Assembly: GCF_003935375.1 (NCBI RefSeq)
Contig: NZ_RHQM01000004.1
Coordinates: forward strand, 248,001 to 312,000
From: Stutzerimonas xanthomarina
GTDB lineage: Bacteria; Pseudomonadota; Gammaproteobacteria; Pseudomonadales; Pseudomonadaceae
DNA: 64,000 nucleotides
Reading direction: 5' to 3'
The notes beneath the pieces were generated by a model. It was not told the origin of the DNA and made no database searches. It saw only the letters and a list, made by a program, of their open reading frames with translations. The position numbers and the translations under genes were made by a program. This document shows positions 7,218-17,018 of this stretch, one piece after another (position 1 is the first letter of the stretch; every line of letters begins with the position of its first letter).

Positions 7218-10200
7218 TCAGGGCTCGACCTGGCTCCACTGCTTGTTCAGACGCTTGTCCGATACCGCCATTCTGGTGCCGAGCTGCTGCGCCCAGAGCG
7301 AGACGCGATATTCCTCGAGCATCCAGCGATACAGTGCCAGCTCGGCATCGCGCTTGCCTTCCTGCAGGTGCTTCTTCAGGCGCACCTGATACTGTTCCCA
7401 GTAGCCGGCCAGCTCGCCGGACCAGACGCGATCACGCTGCAGCTGCGAGCCGATCTTCTCGAAGCGTTGCTCAATGGCCTTGAGGTAGCGGGGATACTCC
7501 TTCAGCCACTCGGCAGGTGTTTCGCGAGCAAAGCCCGGATAGACCAGATTGCCCAGCTGCGCCTTGATATCGTTCAGCGCCACCGCCTGGGCCAGATCGA
7601 TCTTGCCCTTGAAGCGCTTCTGCAGGCCGTGCCAGTGCTTGAGGATTTCCAGTGTCAGACGTGCGAGGCGCTCGGCATGCGCAGTCCAGTCGCCGCGCTT
7701 GCGCTCGGCGAGTGACGCCAGCGCGGCGCCATCACGCGGCAGCTGGGCTTCGCCGTCGAGGATGCAGCTGTCGAGGCTGGCCAGCAGGATGTCCTCGACC
7801 AGCCCATCGATCTTGCCCATGTCGCGGTAGAGCAGGCCCAGCTCGGTAAGGCCCGGCAGCTTGTTGCGCAGGTACTTGGCCGGCTCCGCCAGCTGTTGCA
7901 GCAACAGGCGCTGCAGCGCGCGGCGGTGTTGCCACTCGGCCTCGGCCTGGGTCGGGAAACGTCCTTCCTTGACCACTCCTGCCTCTTCCACCAGCGCCGG
8001 GTAGACGGTCATCGACAGCCCGGCCATCTTCGCCTGGGCCTTTTCTGCGACCTGGGCAAAACCCTTGGCTTCGACCGGCTTCTGTTCGGCCTTCTGCTGC
8101 GGCGGCGCCAGGGCGGCCTGGCTGGCCTCGGCGAAGCGTGCGGTCAGCTCGGCCAGGTCGCGGCCTTCACCAAGAAACTTGCCGCGGGCGTCGACCACCT
8201 CGATGTTCATCTTCAGGTGGCTCTCCAGCCCGGCTGCCGCTTCGGCCCACGCATCATCCGATACGCGCGCGCCGGTCATGCGCAGCAGCTCGCGGCCCAG
8301 CGCCTCGGGCAGCGAGCCTTCGCCAAAAGCGATCTTGGCCAGCGCAGCGCCAACGAAATCCGGCACCGGCACGAAGTTCTTGCGCAGCGCCTTGGGCAGG
8401 TTGCGCACCAGGGCCACCGCCTTGGTTTCCAGCAAGCCGGGCACCAGCCAGTCGAGCCGCTCGCTGCGCAATTGCGGCAGCAGCGGCGCCGGTACGCGCA
8501 AGGTCACTCCGTCGCGCGGGTGGTTGGGCTCGAAATGGTATTCCAGCGGCAACTGCAGCTCGCCAATGCGCAGGTAATCCGGGTACTGCGCGGCGGTGAC
8601 TTCGCTAGCCTCCCGCGCGAGCACGTCTTCCTCGCGCATGATCAGTAGCTGCGGGTTCTTCGCGCTTTCGCGCTTGTACCAGTTCTCGAAACTGGCGGTC
8701 TGGTAGATGTCCGCCGGCAGGCGCGCAGCGTAGTAATCGAACAGGGTTTCCTCGTCGGCGAGGATGTCGCGGCGCCGCGCCTTGGCTTCCAGCTCGTCGA
8801 GACGCTCGAGCAGCTCGCGATTGGCGCTGAGTGCACGGGCGCGGCTGTGCATCTCGCCGCGCACCAGCCCTTCGCGGATGAACAGCTCTCGCGCTGCTGG
8901 CGGATCAATGGGGCCGTAATGCACCGGTCGGCGGCCAACGACGATCATGCCGTAGAGCGTCACCTGCTCGTAGGCCACCACCTGTCCGCGCTTCTTCTCC
9001 CAGTGCGGCTCGAAGTGGTTCTTCTTGATCAGATGCCCGGCCAGTGGCTCGATCCAGTCGGGCTCGATCTTGGCGACCATGCGCGCGAACAGCTTGGTGG
9101 TTTCCACCAGCTCGGCGGCCATCAGCCAGTTGGGCTTCTTGCGCCCGATGCTGCTTCCGGGATGCACCCAGAAGCGCCGCTGGCGCGCGCCGAGGAAGTC
9201 GCCCTCCTCGGTCTTGTTGCCGACCTGGCTGAGCAGGCCAGCGAGGATCGCCTTGTGCACCGCCGCGTAGCTCTTGGCCTTCTGCGCCGCCTCGCTGGCT
9301 TCGGCCTGCTGGCGGAGGATGACGTTGACCTTGGTGTCGGTGGTCGGTGTTGGTTGCGGGTTGGCCCGGGCCGGACGCGAGGAAGAGGCTTCACCGTCTT
9401 CGACCCTACGTGCCTTATCGGCGTGCGGTGGTTGGCCGGAGCCATCCACCGACCTGCCCACACCGAGTTTGAGTTCACGGGCGATGAGCGTCAGCTGGCG
9501 ATGGGCGTCGCGCCACTCGCGCAGGCGCAGATAGTTCAGGAAGTTCTTCCGGCACCAGGTACGCAATGGGTTGGAGCCCAACTCCTGGCGTTTTTCCTCG
9601 AACCCGCGCCAGATATTGATCAGCGCGGCGAAGTCCGAATCCGGGTCCTTCCACTGCGCATGGGCCTGATCGGCCGCCTGCTGGCGGTCGGCCGGACGTT
9701 CGCGCACATCCTGCACCGACAGTGCGCTGGCAACGATCAGCACTTCGGCCAGGCTGCCCTGCTGTGCGGCTTCGAGAAGCATGCGACCAAGCCGCGGGTC
9801 GATCGGCAGGCGCGCCAGCTGGCGGCCCAGCGGGGTCAGCTGATTCTCGCGGTTGACCGCCGAAAGTTCCTGCAACAGGTTGAAGCCATCGCTGATGGCC
9901 TTGCCATCCGGCGGCTCGATAAAGGGGAAATCCTGGATGTCGCCCAAGCGCAGATGAAGCATCTGCAGGATCACCGCGGCGAGGTTGGTGCGCAGGATCT
10001 CCGGATCGGTGAATTCCGGCCGGCCGAGGAAGTCTTCCTCGCTGTAAAGCCGAATGCAGATACCCGGTTCGACCCGTCCGCAGCGCCCCTTGCGCTGGTT
10101 GGCGCTGGCCTGTGACACCGCCTCGATCGGCAGCCGCTGAACCTTGGCTCGGTAGCTGTAGCGGCTGATGCGCGCGGTGCCGGAATCGATTACGTAGCGG

Positions 10201-11300
10201 ATACCGGGCACGGTCAGCGACGTCTCGGCGACGTTGGTGGCCAGCACGATCTTGCGCCCCGGTCGCGGCTGGAAAATCTTCTGCTGCTCGGCCGGCGTCA
10301 GCCGCGCATACAACGGCAGCACCTCGGTGAACTTCAGATTGGCCTTGCGCAGCACCTCGGCGGCGTCGCGAATCTCGCGCTCGCCTGGCAGGAACACCAG
10401 CACGTCGCCGGGGCGCTTGCCCACGCTCTGCTCGTGGGCCGTAATTTCGTCCAGCGCGGCGAGGATGCCCTGGTCGACGGTCAGATCATCCTCGAGCCGG
10501 TTGCCATCCTCGTCGATCTCGGCCGCCAGTGGCCGATACCAGGTTTCCACCGGGTAGGTACGCCCGGATACCTCGACGATGGGCGCACCGTCGAAATGCT
10601 CGGAAAAGCGCTCCAGGTCGATGGTCGCCGAAGTGATGATCACCTTCAGGTCCGGCCGGCGTGGCAGCAGCGTCTTGAGGAAGCCCAGCAGGAAGTCGAT
10701 GTTCAGCGAACGCTCGTGGGCCTCGTCGACGATGATCGTGTCGTACTTTTCCAGGAAGCGATCGTGCTGCGTCTCGGCCAGCAGGATGCCGTCGGTCATC
10801 AGCTTGATCAGCGAGCTGTCCTTGCTCTGATCCTCGAAACGCACCTGATAACCCACCAGTTCACCGAGTGGCGTGCCGATTTCCTCTGCCACCCGCGTGG
10901 CGACGCTCCGCGCTGCGAGCCGGCGCGGCTGGGTATGGCCGATCAGCCCGTGCACGCCACGGCCGATCTCCAGGCAGATTTTCGGTAGCTGGGTGGTCTT
11001 GCCCGAGCCCGTCTCACCGGCGATTACCAGCACCTGGTGTTTTTCCAGCGCGGCCTTGATCTCGTCGCGCTTGGCGGCGATTGGCAGGCTATCGTCGTAG
11101 CGAATGCGCGGCACACTCTGCCGACGCGCCTCAACCTTGGCCACCGAAGCCTGGAAGCGCTCCAGCCACTGGGCCAATTTGGCCTCGTCCGGCTGCTTTC
11201 TCAGCTCGTGCAGCTGCCGGCGCAGGCGGTGGCGATCAGCGAACAGGGCCTGGTCGAGATTCTTCAGCAGGGTATCGATAGCGGGCGTTGCGTCGGTCAT
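7218..11300 (-). CDS. hrpA: ATP-dependent RNA helicase HrpA (DEAH box) with an atypical internal insertion
   Basis: A 1360-residue DEAH/RHA helicase. Helicase motifs: Walker A GETGSGKTTQLPK, VDEAHERS (DEAH), ITSATID, then HA2, OB and the long C-terminal domain typical of HrpA. HrpA acts on RNA, including rescue of stalled ribosomes in E. coli. The start at 11300 (MTDATPAIDTLLKN) is chosen because the upstream in-frame extension is Arg/Ser-rich and looks non-coding. Between the conserved LREWRDAHRQLTLIARELKL and YAAVHKAILAGLLSQVGNK segments there is an extra stretch of roughly 65 residues, rich in Ser, Ala, Pro and charged residues, encoded by about 9270-9475. It is absent from E. coli HrpA as I remember it and overlaps a palindromic repeat-like sequence. 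Confidence 0.95.
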   Translation of the reverse strand: MTDATPAIDTLLKNLDQALFADRHRLRRQLHELRKQPDEAKLAQWLERFQASVAKVEARRQSVPRIRYDDSLPIAAKRDEIKAALEKHQVLVIAGETGSGKTTQLPKICLEIGRGVHGLIGHTQPRRLAARSVATRVAEEIGTPLGELVGYQVRFEDQSKDSSLIKLMTDGILLAETQHDRFLEKYDTIIVDEAHERSLNIDFLLGFLKTLLPRRPDLKVIITSATIDLERFSEHFDGAPIVEVSGRTYPVETWYRPLAAEIDEDGNRLEDDLTVDQGILAALDEITAHEQSVGKRPGDVLVFLPGEREIRDAAEVLRKANLKFTEVLPLYARLTPAEQQKIFQPRPGRKIVLATNVAETSLTVPGIRYVIDSGTARISRYSYRAKVQRLPIEAVSQASANQRKGRCGRVEPGICIRLYSEEDFLGRPEFTDPEILRTNLAAVILQMLHLRLGDIQDFPFIEPPDGKAISDGFNLLQELSAVNRENQLTPLGRQLARLPIDPRLGRMLLEAAQQGSLAEVLIVASALSVQDVRERPADRQQAADQAHAQWKDPDSDFAALINIWRGFEEKRQELGSNPLRTWCRKNFLNYLRLREWRDAHRQLTLIARELKLGVGRSVDGSGQPPHADKARRVEDGEASSSRPARANPQPTPTTDTKVNVILRQQAEASEAAQKAKSYAAVHKAILAGLLSQVGNKTEEGDFLGARQRRFWVHPGSSIGRKKPNWLMAAELVETTKLFARMVAKIEPDWIEPLAGHLIKKNHFEPHWEKKRGQVVAYEQVTLYGMIVVGRRPVHYGPIDPPAARELFIREGLVRGEMHSRARALSANRELLERLDELEAKARRRDILADEETLFDYYAARLPADIYQTASFENWYKRESAKNPQLLIMREEDVLAREASEVTAAQYPDYLRIGELQLPLEYHFEPNHPRDGVTLRVPAPLLPQLRSERLDWLVPGLLETKAVALVRNLPKALRKNFVPVPDFVGAALAKIAFGEGSLPEALGRELLRMTGARVSDDAWAEAAAGLESHLKMNIEVVDARGKFLGEGRDLAELTARFAEASQAALAPPQQKAEQKPVEAKGFAQVAEKAQAKMAGLSMTVYPALVEEAGVVKEGRFPTQAEAEWQHRRALQRLLLQQLAEPAKYLRNKLPGLTELGLLYRDMGKIDGLVEDILLASLDSCILDGEAQLPRDGAALASLAERKRGDWTAHAERLARLTLEILKHWHGLQKRFKGKIDLAQAVALNDIKAQLGNLVYPGFARETPAEWLKEYPRYLKAIEQRFEKIGSQLQRDRVWSGELAGYWEQYQVRLKKHLQEGKRDAELALYRWMLEEYRVSLWAQQLGTRMAVSDKRLNKQWSQVEP
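9340..9470. repeat. REP-like palindromic sequence inside hrpA (candidate)
   Basis: Within the hrpA insertion the plus strand reads an inverted repeat: GAAGA at 9382-9386, ten-base loop GGCTTCACCG, TCTTC at 9397-9401, followed by GACCCTACG. On the minus strand this is CGTAGGGTCGAAGACGGTGAAGCC..., which resembles intergenic repeats of Stutzerimonas that begin CGTAGGGTGGA and carry a GGCGAAGCC loop. That resemblance is from memory. The reading frame stays open through the segment. Boundaries are approximate. Confidence 0.4.
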
Positions 11301-11415
11301 GGACAGCCGTGGGGCAATTCGAGAAGGGCGCGATTGTCGCAGATTTGCCCGGCCGGCCGAAGGGAAAGGGTTTGTGCAGGGACCGCGCCGGCATGCCGGC
11401 GCGGTATTCAGCCGA

Positions 11416-13020
11416 TCAACGGATCCAGTGACCCCAGCGCGACTTCTCCTGCACCTGCTGGATGCGCATGCTGCCGATGCTCTGCTCCGCCGCCGCGGCG
11501 ATCTCGTCATCGATCATCCGGGTCGACAGCGACAGCCAGCTGGTGGCGAAGGCCAGCGCATCACCGTGCAACTCCAGCGCCTCGGTGGAGATGTTGCCCA
11601 GGTTGTCGCATTCGTTGTGATAGCACGGATCGAACGGCTGGCCGGCTGCGCCGCCGTAGCGCTGCGCCTGCTCCTCGGTCTTGATGTCCTCGGCACCGGT
11701 GAACAGACCGCCGAAGGCGATGCCGTCCTCGAAGAACTGTGCGTAGTCGGAGCGGAAATCGATCTCGGTGCCTTCAGACGGCGCATTGCGCAGCTGGAAG
11801 TAGGTGCGCAGCAGGCGTTCGATGGCAGCCGAGCCGGGTGGCCCCTGCAGGCCGAAGTCGGAACCATCGCCGTCATAGATGAAGTTGGCATAGTTCGGCG
11901 AACCGATCATGTCGACGTTCAGATAGGCCTTGATGCGCTGTTTCTCCTCGTCCGGTAGCTGCGTGACGTAGTAGGTCGAGCCCACCAGCCCCGACTCCTC
12001 CGCGCCCCACCAGGCAAAGCGCACCTTGTTTTCAGGCCGCGCCTTGCTCATCAGCAGCGCCATTTCCAGCAGCGCGGCGCTGCCCGAGCCGTTGTCGTTG
12101 ATGCCCGCCCCTTCGAACACCGAGTCCAGGTGCGCGCCGACCATGACCACGTTGCCCGGATCGCCGCGGCGCGTTTCGGCCAGCAGGTTGTAGGTCTCGG
12201 TCTGCTCGCGCACCACGTCGACGTTCATGCTCAGTTGCAGTCCCGCGGTCTGCGACCAGGCCACGCCGTTATCGTAGGTCGAGAACATCACCGGGATGCC
12301 GCCGCTGTAGTCCTCGCCCAGGGTTGCGACCAGCAGCCCCTTGCGGTCCTCGGTGTCCCCCTGGTTGAAGATGATGGCGCCAGCCGCACCGGCCGCCGCG
12401 GCATTGCTCGCCTTCTGCCCGAACGGACAGGTGCCGCGCTGCATCAAGGCAATGGCACCGGCCGGGAAGCCGGCGAAGTCCTCGGGCTCACAGCCGCTGG
12501 TGGAGGTGTTGCCAGCGCCGAGAGCCAGGTCGACCGGCACCACCGGTGCGGTGACATTGCCCGGATCGGTCTGATCGGCGTAGGTGAAATCCTCCTCCCA
12601 GACGTACTGGGCCGGCTGCGGCGCCACGGCGCTCAGCGTGCCGGGGCTGACCGGATAGAACGCAAGGAACGGGAAGGCCTGCACTTCGACACGATAACCG
12701 GCGCGCTGCAGGCGGCTGCGCACGTAGTCGATCGACGCCTGATAACCGGACTGACCGGACGCACGATTGCCGTCGTTCATCGTGGCGATGTCCTGCAACG
12801 CCTCCAGGTGCTTCATGACGTTGCTCGCCTGCATGCAGCGCGGCAAACCGACCGGAGTGCCGACCAGCAAGGGCGAACGGCACAACGCCGCGTTGGGCTT
12901 GTCCGGCGTCCAGAAGTCGTTGAATTGCGGGGTGTCTACCTGCGGCGCCGCAAACGCGACACTGCCGGTAAGTAATGCGAGAGAAGCAACTACCCGAACA
13001 GCATTGTTTTTTTTGTGCAT
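11416..13020 (-). CDS. Secreted leucyl aminopeptidase PaAP (peptidase family M28, PA domain)
   Basis: A 534-residue preproprotein closely resembling P. aeruginosa aminopeptidase PaAP (PA2939). A signal peptide (about residues 1-25, ending ...GSVAFA) precedes the propeptide/N-terminal region. A protease-associated domain follows (about 150-260: FPAGAIALMQRGTCPFGQKA), then the M28 catalytic domain with zinc ligands in HLDSVFEG, INDNGSGS, AEESG (catalytic Glu), NVDMIGSP and CYHNECD. It removes N-terminal residues from peptides outside the cell. The ATG at 13020 has AAGGA about 11 bases upstream. It ends 115 bp before hrpA starts and is probably a separate transcription unit. In P. aeruginosa this protein is exported by type II secretion. 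Confidence 0.92.
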   Translation of the reverse strand: MHKKNNAVRVVASLALLTGSVAFAAPQVDTPQFNDFWTPDKPNAALCRSPLLVGTPVGLPRCMQASNVMKHLEALQDIATMNDGNRASGQSGYQASIDYVRSRLQRAGYRVEVQAFPFLAFYPVSPGTLSAVAPQPAQYVWEEDFTYADQTDPGNVTAPVVPVDLALGAGNTSTSGCEPEDFAGFPAGAIALMQRGTCPFGQKASNAAAAGAAGAIIFNQGDTEDRKGLLVATLGEDYSGGIPVMFSTYDNGVAWSQTAGLQLSMNVDVVREQTETYNLLAETRRGDPGNVVMVGAHLDSVFEGAGINDNGSGSAALLEMALLMSKARPENKVRFAWWGAEESGLVGSTYYVTQLPDEEKQRIKAYLNVDMIGSPNYANFIYDGDGSDFGLQGPPGSAAIERLLRTYFQLRNAPSEGTEIDFRSDYAQFFEDGIAFGGLFTGAEDIKTEEQAQRYGGAAGQPFDPCYHNECDNLGNISTEALELHGDALAFATSWLSLSTRMIDDEIAAAAEQSIGSMRIQQVQEKSRWGHWIR

Positions 13021-13218
13021 GGGTAACTCATCCTTGCAACGGATTGATGGGCAGGCCGCCTGTGGCTTGCGCCATCGTCCCCTACTGCTTTCAGCGGACG
13101 CGGCCATAGGGAGCTAGACCGAACGGCTGCCGTCTCGGTTCTGAGACAGCCGCCCGCCGGTAGCGCCGTTGATCGGGTTGCAGGGAACTTCATCGAGGCG
13201 CTTCAGTGGCACCTGACA

Positions 13219-13244
13219 GAACGGTGCTGCGAACAGCGCCGTTC
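13219..13244 (-). terminator. Hairpin downstream of the first chemoreceptor gene
   Basis: An 11-bp stem (one G-T pair) closed by a CGAA tetraloop: 13219-13229 pairs with 13234-13244. It lies 45 bp after the stop of the chemoreceptor gene read on the minus strand and 199 bp before the aminopeptidase start. No T-run follows on either strand, so it may stabilise the 3' end rather than act as an intrinsic terminator. Confidence 0.35.
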
Positions 13245-13288
13245 AGCAACGGCGACAGGCGTTGCACCTGCCGCCGGAGAACGTCGAA

Positions 13289-14974
13289 TCAGATTCGGAA
13301 CTGACCGACCAGTTGCTGCAGTTGCACGGTCAGTCCATTCAGCTCGCGGGAGGTCTGGGCTCCCTGAGCGGCGTCGCTGGCCACACCGTCCACCGCATCG
13401 GCAATGTGGTGCACGCTGCGGTTGATCTCCTCGGCCACGGCGGTCTGCTCTTCGGCGGCGGCGGCGATCTGCGCGTTCATCGAGTTGATGGTGCCGATCA
13501 GTGCGGAGATGGCATCCAATGACTCACCGGCCTGGTTGGCCTGGTCACGGGTGCTCTCGCCTTTCTCGCCAGCGCGCAACATGGTGGCGACGGTGTTGGA
13601 AGTGGCGCTCTGCAGACGGTCGATCATGCCCTGGATTTCACCGGTGCTCTGCTGGGTACGGCTGGCAAGGGCACGTACTTCGTCGGCGACCACGGCGAAA
13701 CCGCGACCTGCCTCACCGGCACGGGCTGCCTCGATGGCCGCATTGAGCGCCAGCAGGTTGGTCTGCTCGGCGATGGCGCGGATCACGTCAAGCACACCAA
13801 CGATGCCTTTCACGTCCTGCTGCAGCCCTTCCAGCGACTCACCGCTACCACGCAGCTCGCCCACCAGTTCGTGAATGTGGCGGATGCTCTGATCGACTAC
13901 CTGCTTGGCCGCAACACCCTGCTGATCGGTCTGCTGCGCCGCTTCGGCGGCACGCTGGGCGCTCATCGCGACCTCGTGGGCCGCGGCCGACATCTCGTTG
14001 ATCGCCGTGGCGACCTGATCGGTCTCGCTGCGCTGGTCGGCCATGGCCTGTTCCGAGCGCTGCGCCTGGCTGGCCACCGCACCGACCAGCCCGCTCAACT
14101 GCGTGGTGGTGCCGGCGACCTGCTGTACCAGCGAATGGATCTTCTCGACGAAGCGGTTGAACGACATAGCCAGCTCACCCAGTTCATCCTGGCTGGTGAT
14201 CGGTAGTCGCTGGGTCAGGTCGCCGTCGCCCTGGGCCATGTCATCCAGATTGCGCTTGATCAGCAGCAGCGGACTGAGCAGGGCATTGCTCATGAAGACG
14301 GCTAGCAGCGCCATCAACGCCAGCAGCGCGAACGCCGAAACCAGCATGATGGCTACCAGCCCGTCGATGCGCTCCTGAAACTCTGCCCGCGCGGCCTGCA
14401 CGTCGCGCTCGACGCCATCCAGGTTCAACGATGTGCCGAAGACCATGTTCCATTTGGGCAGGAATTCGGCATAGCCGACCTTGGGCACCAGCACACTGCT
14501 GTCACCCAGCACGAAGCTGTAGTCGACGTAGTGGCTGCCGTTCTGGCCGGCGCGCACCAGCTCGCGAATGGCGTAGACACCGTTCGGGTCACGGTAGTCG
14601 TAGAAGCTCTGGCCGATCTTGTCCTTGGTGTTGCCCTGCAAGATGCGCACGGCCTGGGAGTCATAGCCCCAGAAATAGCCGTCCTTGCCATAGGACATCC
14701 GCTCGAGAATGGCCACCGCCTGATCGCGCGCCTGCATGTCGCCTTCGGCGGAGCGCTCGTGGATCGGCCCGATGGCATTGCGCGCAAGCTCGACGTAATG
14801 CTTGAGCTCGGCACGCCGATCCTGAATGAGGCTCTTGCGGGTGTGCTCTTCCTGCTGTTCGGCCAGTGCGCGCAATTCATAGACGGCGATGCCGCTGAGG
14901 AGGATGGAGAGCAGTAGAATCGGGCCCAGCGTGAGCAACAGCAGCTTCATTCGTAAACGAAGATTGGAGAGCAT
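13289..14974 (-). CDS. Methyl-accepting chemotaxis protein (single-Cache sensor), copy 1
   Basis: A 561-residue inner-membrane chemoreceptor. An N-terminal helix (about 10-32) is followed by a periplasmic sCache-type domain ([31 protein letters not shown]), a second membrane helix (about 190-212), a HAMP domain and the cytoplasmic signalling domain. The hairpin tip [19 protein letters not shown] binds CheA/CheW. There is no C-terminal CheR/CheB pentapeptide; it ends in GQFRI. The ATG at 14974 has AAGGGA about nine bases upstream; the longer frame start lacks one. It is a tandem paralogue of the next gene, of identical length, with a nearly identical signalling domain and a more divergent sensor. 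Ligand unknown; sCache_2 domains often bind small carboxylates. Confidence 0.92.
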   Translation of the reverse strand: MLSNLRLRMKLLLLTLGPILLLSILLSGIAVYELRALAEQQEEHTRKSLIQDRRAELKHYVELARNAIGPIHERSAEGDMQARDQAVAILERMSYGKDGYFWGYDSQAVRILQGNTKDKIGQSFYDYRDPNGVYAIRELVRAGQNGSHYVDYSFVLGDSSVLVPKVGYAEFLPKWNMVFGTSLNLDGVERDVQAARAEFQERIDGLVAIMLVSAFALLALMALLAVFMSNALLSPLLLIKRNLDDMAQGDGDLTQRLPITSQDELGELAMSFNRFVEKIHSLVQQVAGTTTQLSGLVGAVASQAQRSEQAMADQRSETDQVATAINEMSAAAHEVAMSAQRAAEAAQQTDQQGVAAKQVVDQSIRHIHELVGELRGSGESLEGLQQDVKGIVGVLDVIRAIAEQTNLLALNAAIEAARAGEAGRGFAVVADEVRALASRTQQSTGEIQGMIDRLQSATSNTVATMLRAGEKGESTRDQANQAGESLDAISALIGTINSMNAQIAAAAEEQTAVAEEINRSVHHIADAVDGVASDAAQGAQTSRELNGLTVQLQQLVGQFRI

Positions 14975-14990
14975 TCTGATCGATCCCTTT

Positions 14991-15059
14991 AGGTACTTGT
15001 AGCAAGAGAAATTGCGACAAAAAACAGGCGCCACTTAAGCACCAATTGCGCAAGTACCT
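14991..15059. repeat. Widely spaced inverted repeat upstream of chemoreceptor copy 1
   Basis: The nine-base arms AGGTACTTG (14991-14999) and CAAGTACCT (15051-15059) are exact reverse complements separated by 51 bases, within 90 bp of the chemoreceptor start at 14974. The spacer holds two ATTGCG copies. This could be an operator or a 5' leader structure; nothing further supports either. Confidence 0.35.
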
Positions 15060-15105
15060 TCGGGTTGTCGACCTGGCAGGAGCTTTCTTTACCCCATGAA
15101 CGACT

Positions 15106-15126
15106 AAACCCTGCCTGGCAGGGTTT
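15106..15126 (-). terminator. Stem-loop after chemoreceptor copy 2
   Basis: A near-perfect palindrome, AAACCCTGCC-T-GGCAGGGTTT, lies 31 bp after the stop of the second chemoreceptor gene (minus strand). Only three Ts end the stem, so termination is plausible but not certain. It suggests the two chemoreceptor genes are separate transcripts. Confidence 0.45.
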
Positions 15127-15157
15127 CGCGATGGCCCGTTCTAGAGCGGCTTTTCGA

Positions 15158-16843
15158 TCAGATGCGGAACTGTCCCACCAGCCGCTGGAGCTGTTCCGCC
15201 AGACCATTGAGTTCACGTGCGGTTTGCGCGCCCTGGGCGGCATCGCTGGCCACACCGTCCACCGCGTCGGCGATATGGTGCACGCTGCGGTTGATCTCCT
15301 CGGCCACGGCGGTCTGCTCTTCGGCGGCGGCGGCGATCTGCGCGTTCATCGAATTGATGGTGCCGATCAGTGCGGAGATGGCATCCAGCGACTCCCCGGC
15401 CTGATTGGCGTGATCACGGGTACTCTCGCCTTTCTCACCGGCGCGCTGCATGGTGCTGACGGTGTTCGAAGTTGCGTTCTGCAGGCGATCGATCATGCCC
15501 TGAATCTCGCCGGTGCTCTGCTGCGTGCGGCTGGCCAGCGCCCTTACCTCGTCAGCCACCACCGCGAATCCACGCCCCGCCTCGCCGGCACGGGCTGCCT
15601 CGATGGCGGCATTGAGCGCCAGCAGATTGGTCTGCTCGGCAATGGCACGAATCACGTCGAGCACGCCGACGATGCCTTTCACGTCCTGTTGCAGCCCCTC
15701 CAGCGACTCGCCGCTGCCGCGCAGCTCGCCCACCAGTTCATGAATCTGGTGAATGCTCTGGTCTACGACCTGCTTGGCCGCAAGGCCCTGCTGATCGGTT
15801 TCGCGCGCGGCCTCGGCGGCACGCTGGGCGCTCATCGCCACTTCGTGGGCAGCGGCCGACATCTCGTTGATTGCCGTGGCCACCTGGTCGGTTTCGCTGC
15901 GCTGATCGGCCATGGCGTGCTCCGAACGCTGCGCCTGGCTGGCGACTTCACCCACCAGGCCGGTCAGCTGCGCGGTGGTTCCGGCGACCTGTTGCACCAG
16001 CACGTGGATCTTCTCGACGAAGCGGTTGAACGATGCCGACAACTCACCCAGCTCGTCACGGCTGGTAACCGGCAGGCGATGAGTCAGGTCGCCATCGCCC
16101 TCGGCCATGTCGTCGAGGTTCTGCTTGATCTGCAGCAGCGGCCGCAGAATGGCATTACTCATCAGCACCGCGAGCACGGCAACGAGGATGAGCAGCAGCA
16201 GCGCGGACCCAAGCATGATCAGCGTGAGACTGTCGATGCGCGCCTGGAAGGCTGCCCGAGCCTCACCGACATCGCGCTCGACGTCATCCAGGTTCAGCGA
16301 AGTGCCGAATACCAGGTTCCATTTCGGCAGGTACTCGGCATAGCCGACCTTGGGCACCAGTGCATTGCTGCCCGGCACGGCGAAACTGTAGTCGACGTAG
16401 TGGCTACCGTTCTGACCCGCCTTGACCAGTTCACGAATCGCATACACGCCATTCGGGTCCTTGAAGTCGGCAAAGTTCTCACCGATACGCTCGCGGGTCG
16501 CGCCCTGGAACACGCGAACGGACTGCCCGTCGTAACCCCAGAAGTAGCCCTCGCGGCCGTAGGTCAGCCCTTCCAGCAGCGCCACTGCCTGATCGCGGGC
16601 CTGCAGGTCGCCTTCGGCGGAGCGCTCATAGATCGGCGCAATCGCATTGCGGGCGAGCTGCACGTAACTTTCGAGTTCGGCGCGGCGGTCGCGGATGAGA
16701 CTGGCGCGGGTCTGCGTTTCCTGCTGGTCAGCCAGATCCTGCAGCTCGATCACTGCAACGCCGCTGAGCAGGACAGCGAGCAGCAGAATCGGGCCAAGGG
16801 CAAGCAAGAGCAGTTTCACTCGCAATCGTAGTGATGACAGCAT
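15158..16843 (-). CDS. Methyl-accepting chemotaxis protein (single-Cache sensor), copy 2
   Basis: A 561-residue chemoreceptor with the same layout as its downstream paralogue: N-terminal membrane helix, periplasmic sCache-type domain ([22 protein letters not shown]), second membrane helix, HAMP domain and signalling hairpin with [19 protein letters not shown]. The ATG at 16843 is chosen for its GGGGGA box seven bases upstream. Around the signalling tip the two genes are almost identical in DNA (see findings), whereas the sensor domains differ at many residues. This suggests duplication with change of ligand specificity, with gene conversion keeping the output domain the same. No CheR/CheB tether is present at the C terminus. 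Confidence 0.92.
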   Translation of the reverse strand: MLSSLRLRVKLLLLALGPILLLAVLLSGVAVIELQDLADQQETQTRASLIRDRRAELESYVQLARNAIAPIYERSAEGDLQARDQAVALLEGLTYGREGYFWGYDGQSVRVFQGATRERIGENFADFKDPNGVYAIRELVKAGQNGSHYVDYSFAVPGSNALVPKVGYAEYLPKWNLVFGTSLNLDDVERDVGEARAAFQARIDSLTLIMLGSALLLLILVAVLAVLMSNAILRPLLQIKQNLDDMAEGDGDLTHRLPVTSRDELGELSASFNRFVEKIHVLVQQVAGTTAQLTGLVGEVASQAQRSEHAMADQRSETDQVATAINEMSAAAHEVAMSAQRAAEAARETDQQGLAAKQVVDQSIHQIHELVGELRGSGESLEGLQQDVKGIVGVLDVIRAIAEQTNLLALNAAIEAARAGEAGRGFAVVADEVRALASRTQQSTGEIQGMIDRLQNATSNTVSTMQRAGEKGESTRDHANQAGESLDAISALIGTINSMNAQIAAAAEEQTAVAEEINRSVHHIADAVDGVASDAAQGAQTARELNGLAEQLQRLVGQFRI

Positions 16844-16973
16844 CTGGAAATCCCCCATGAAAAACACGGTTAAGTAGTGCCATTGTGCCACCGACTACAT
16901 AACGAGGAGAACGCTACCAAGCGCTAATTCAAGCTGTGCGCCGCGCTGCCGATGAACGCTGTTCGCAAAAACG

Positions 16974-17001
16974 AAAAAACCCCGCCGAGGCGGGGTTTTT
17001 T
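16974..17001. terminator. Bidirectional rho-independent terminator
   Basis: A stem CCCCGCC/GGCGGGG (16980-16986 and 16989-16995) is flanked by A6 and T6. It works on both strands by symmetry; on the minus strand it lies upstream of chemoreceptor copy 2 and 3' of fadD1's neighbourhood. Note that fadD1 stops at 17019, so it ends that transcript. Confidence 0.85.
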
Positions 17002-17018
17002 CGTCAAGGTACGAGTAC

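Noticed and set aside
16844-16935. Sigma54 promoter before chemoreceptor copy 2
   Set aside because: TGGCAC is present on the minus strand, but no GC occurs at the required ten-base distance from the GG.
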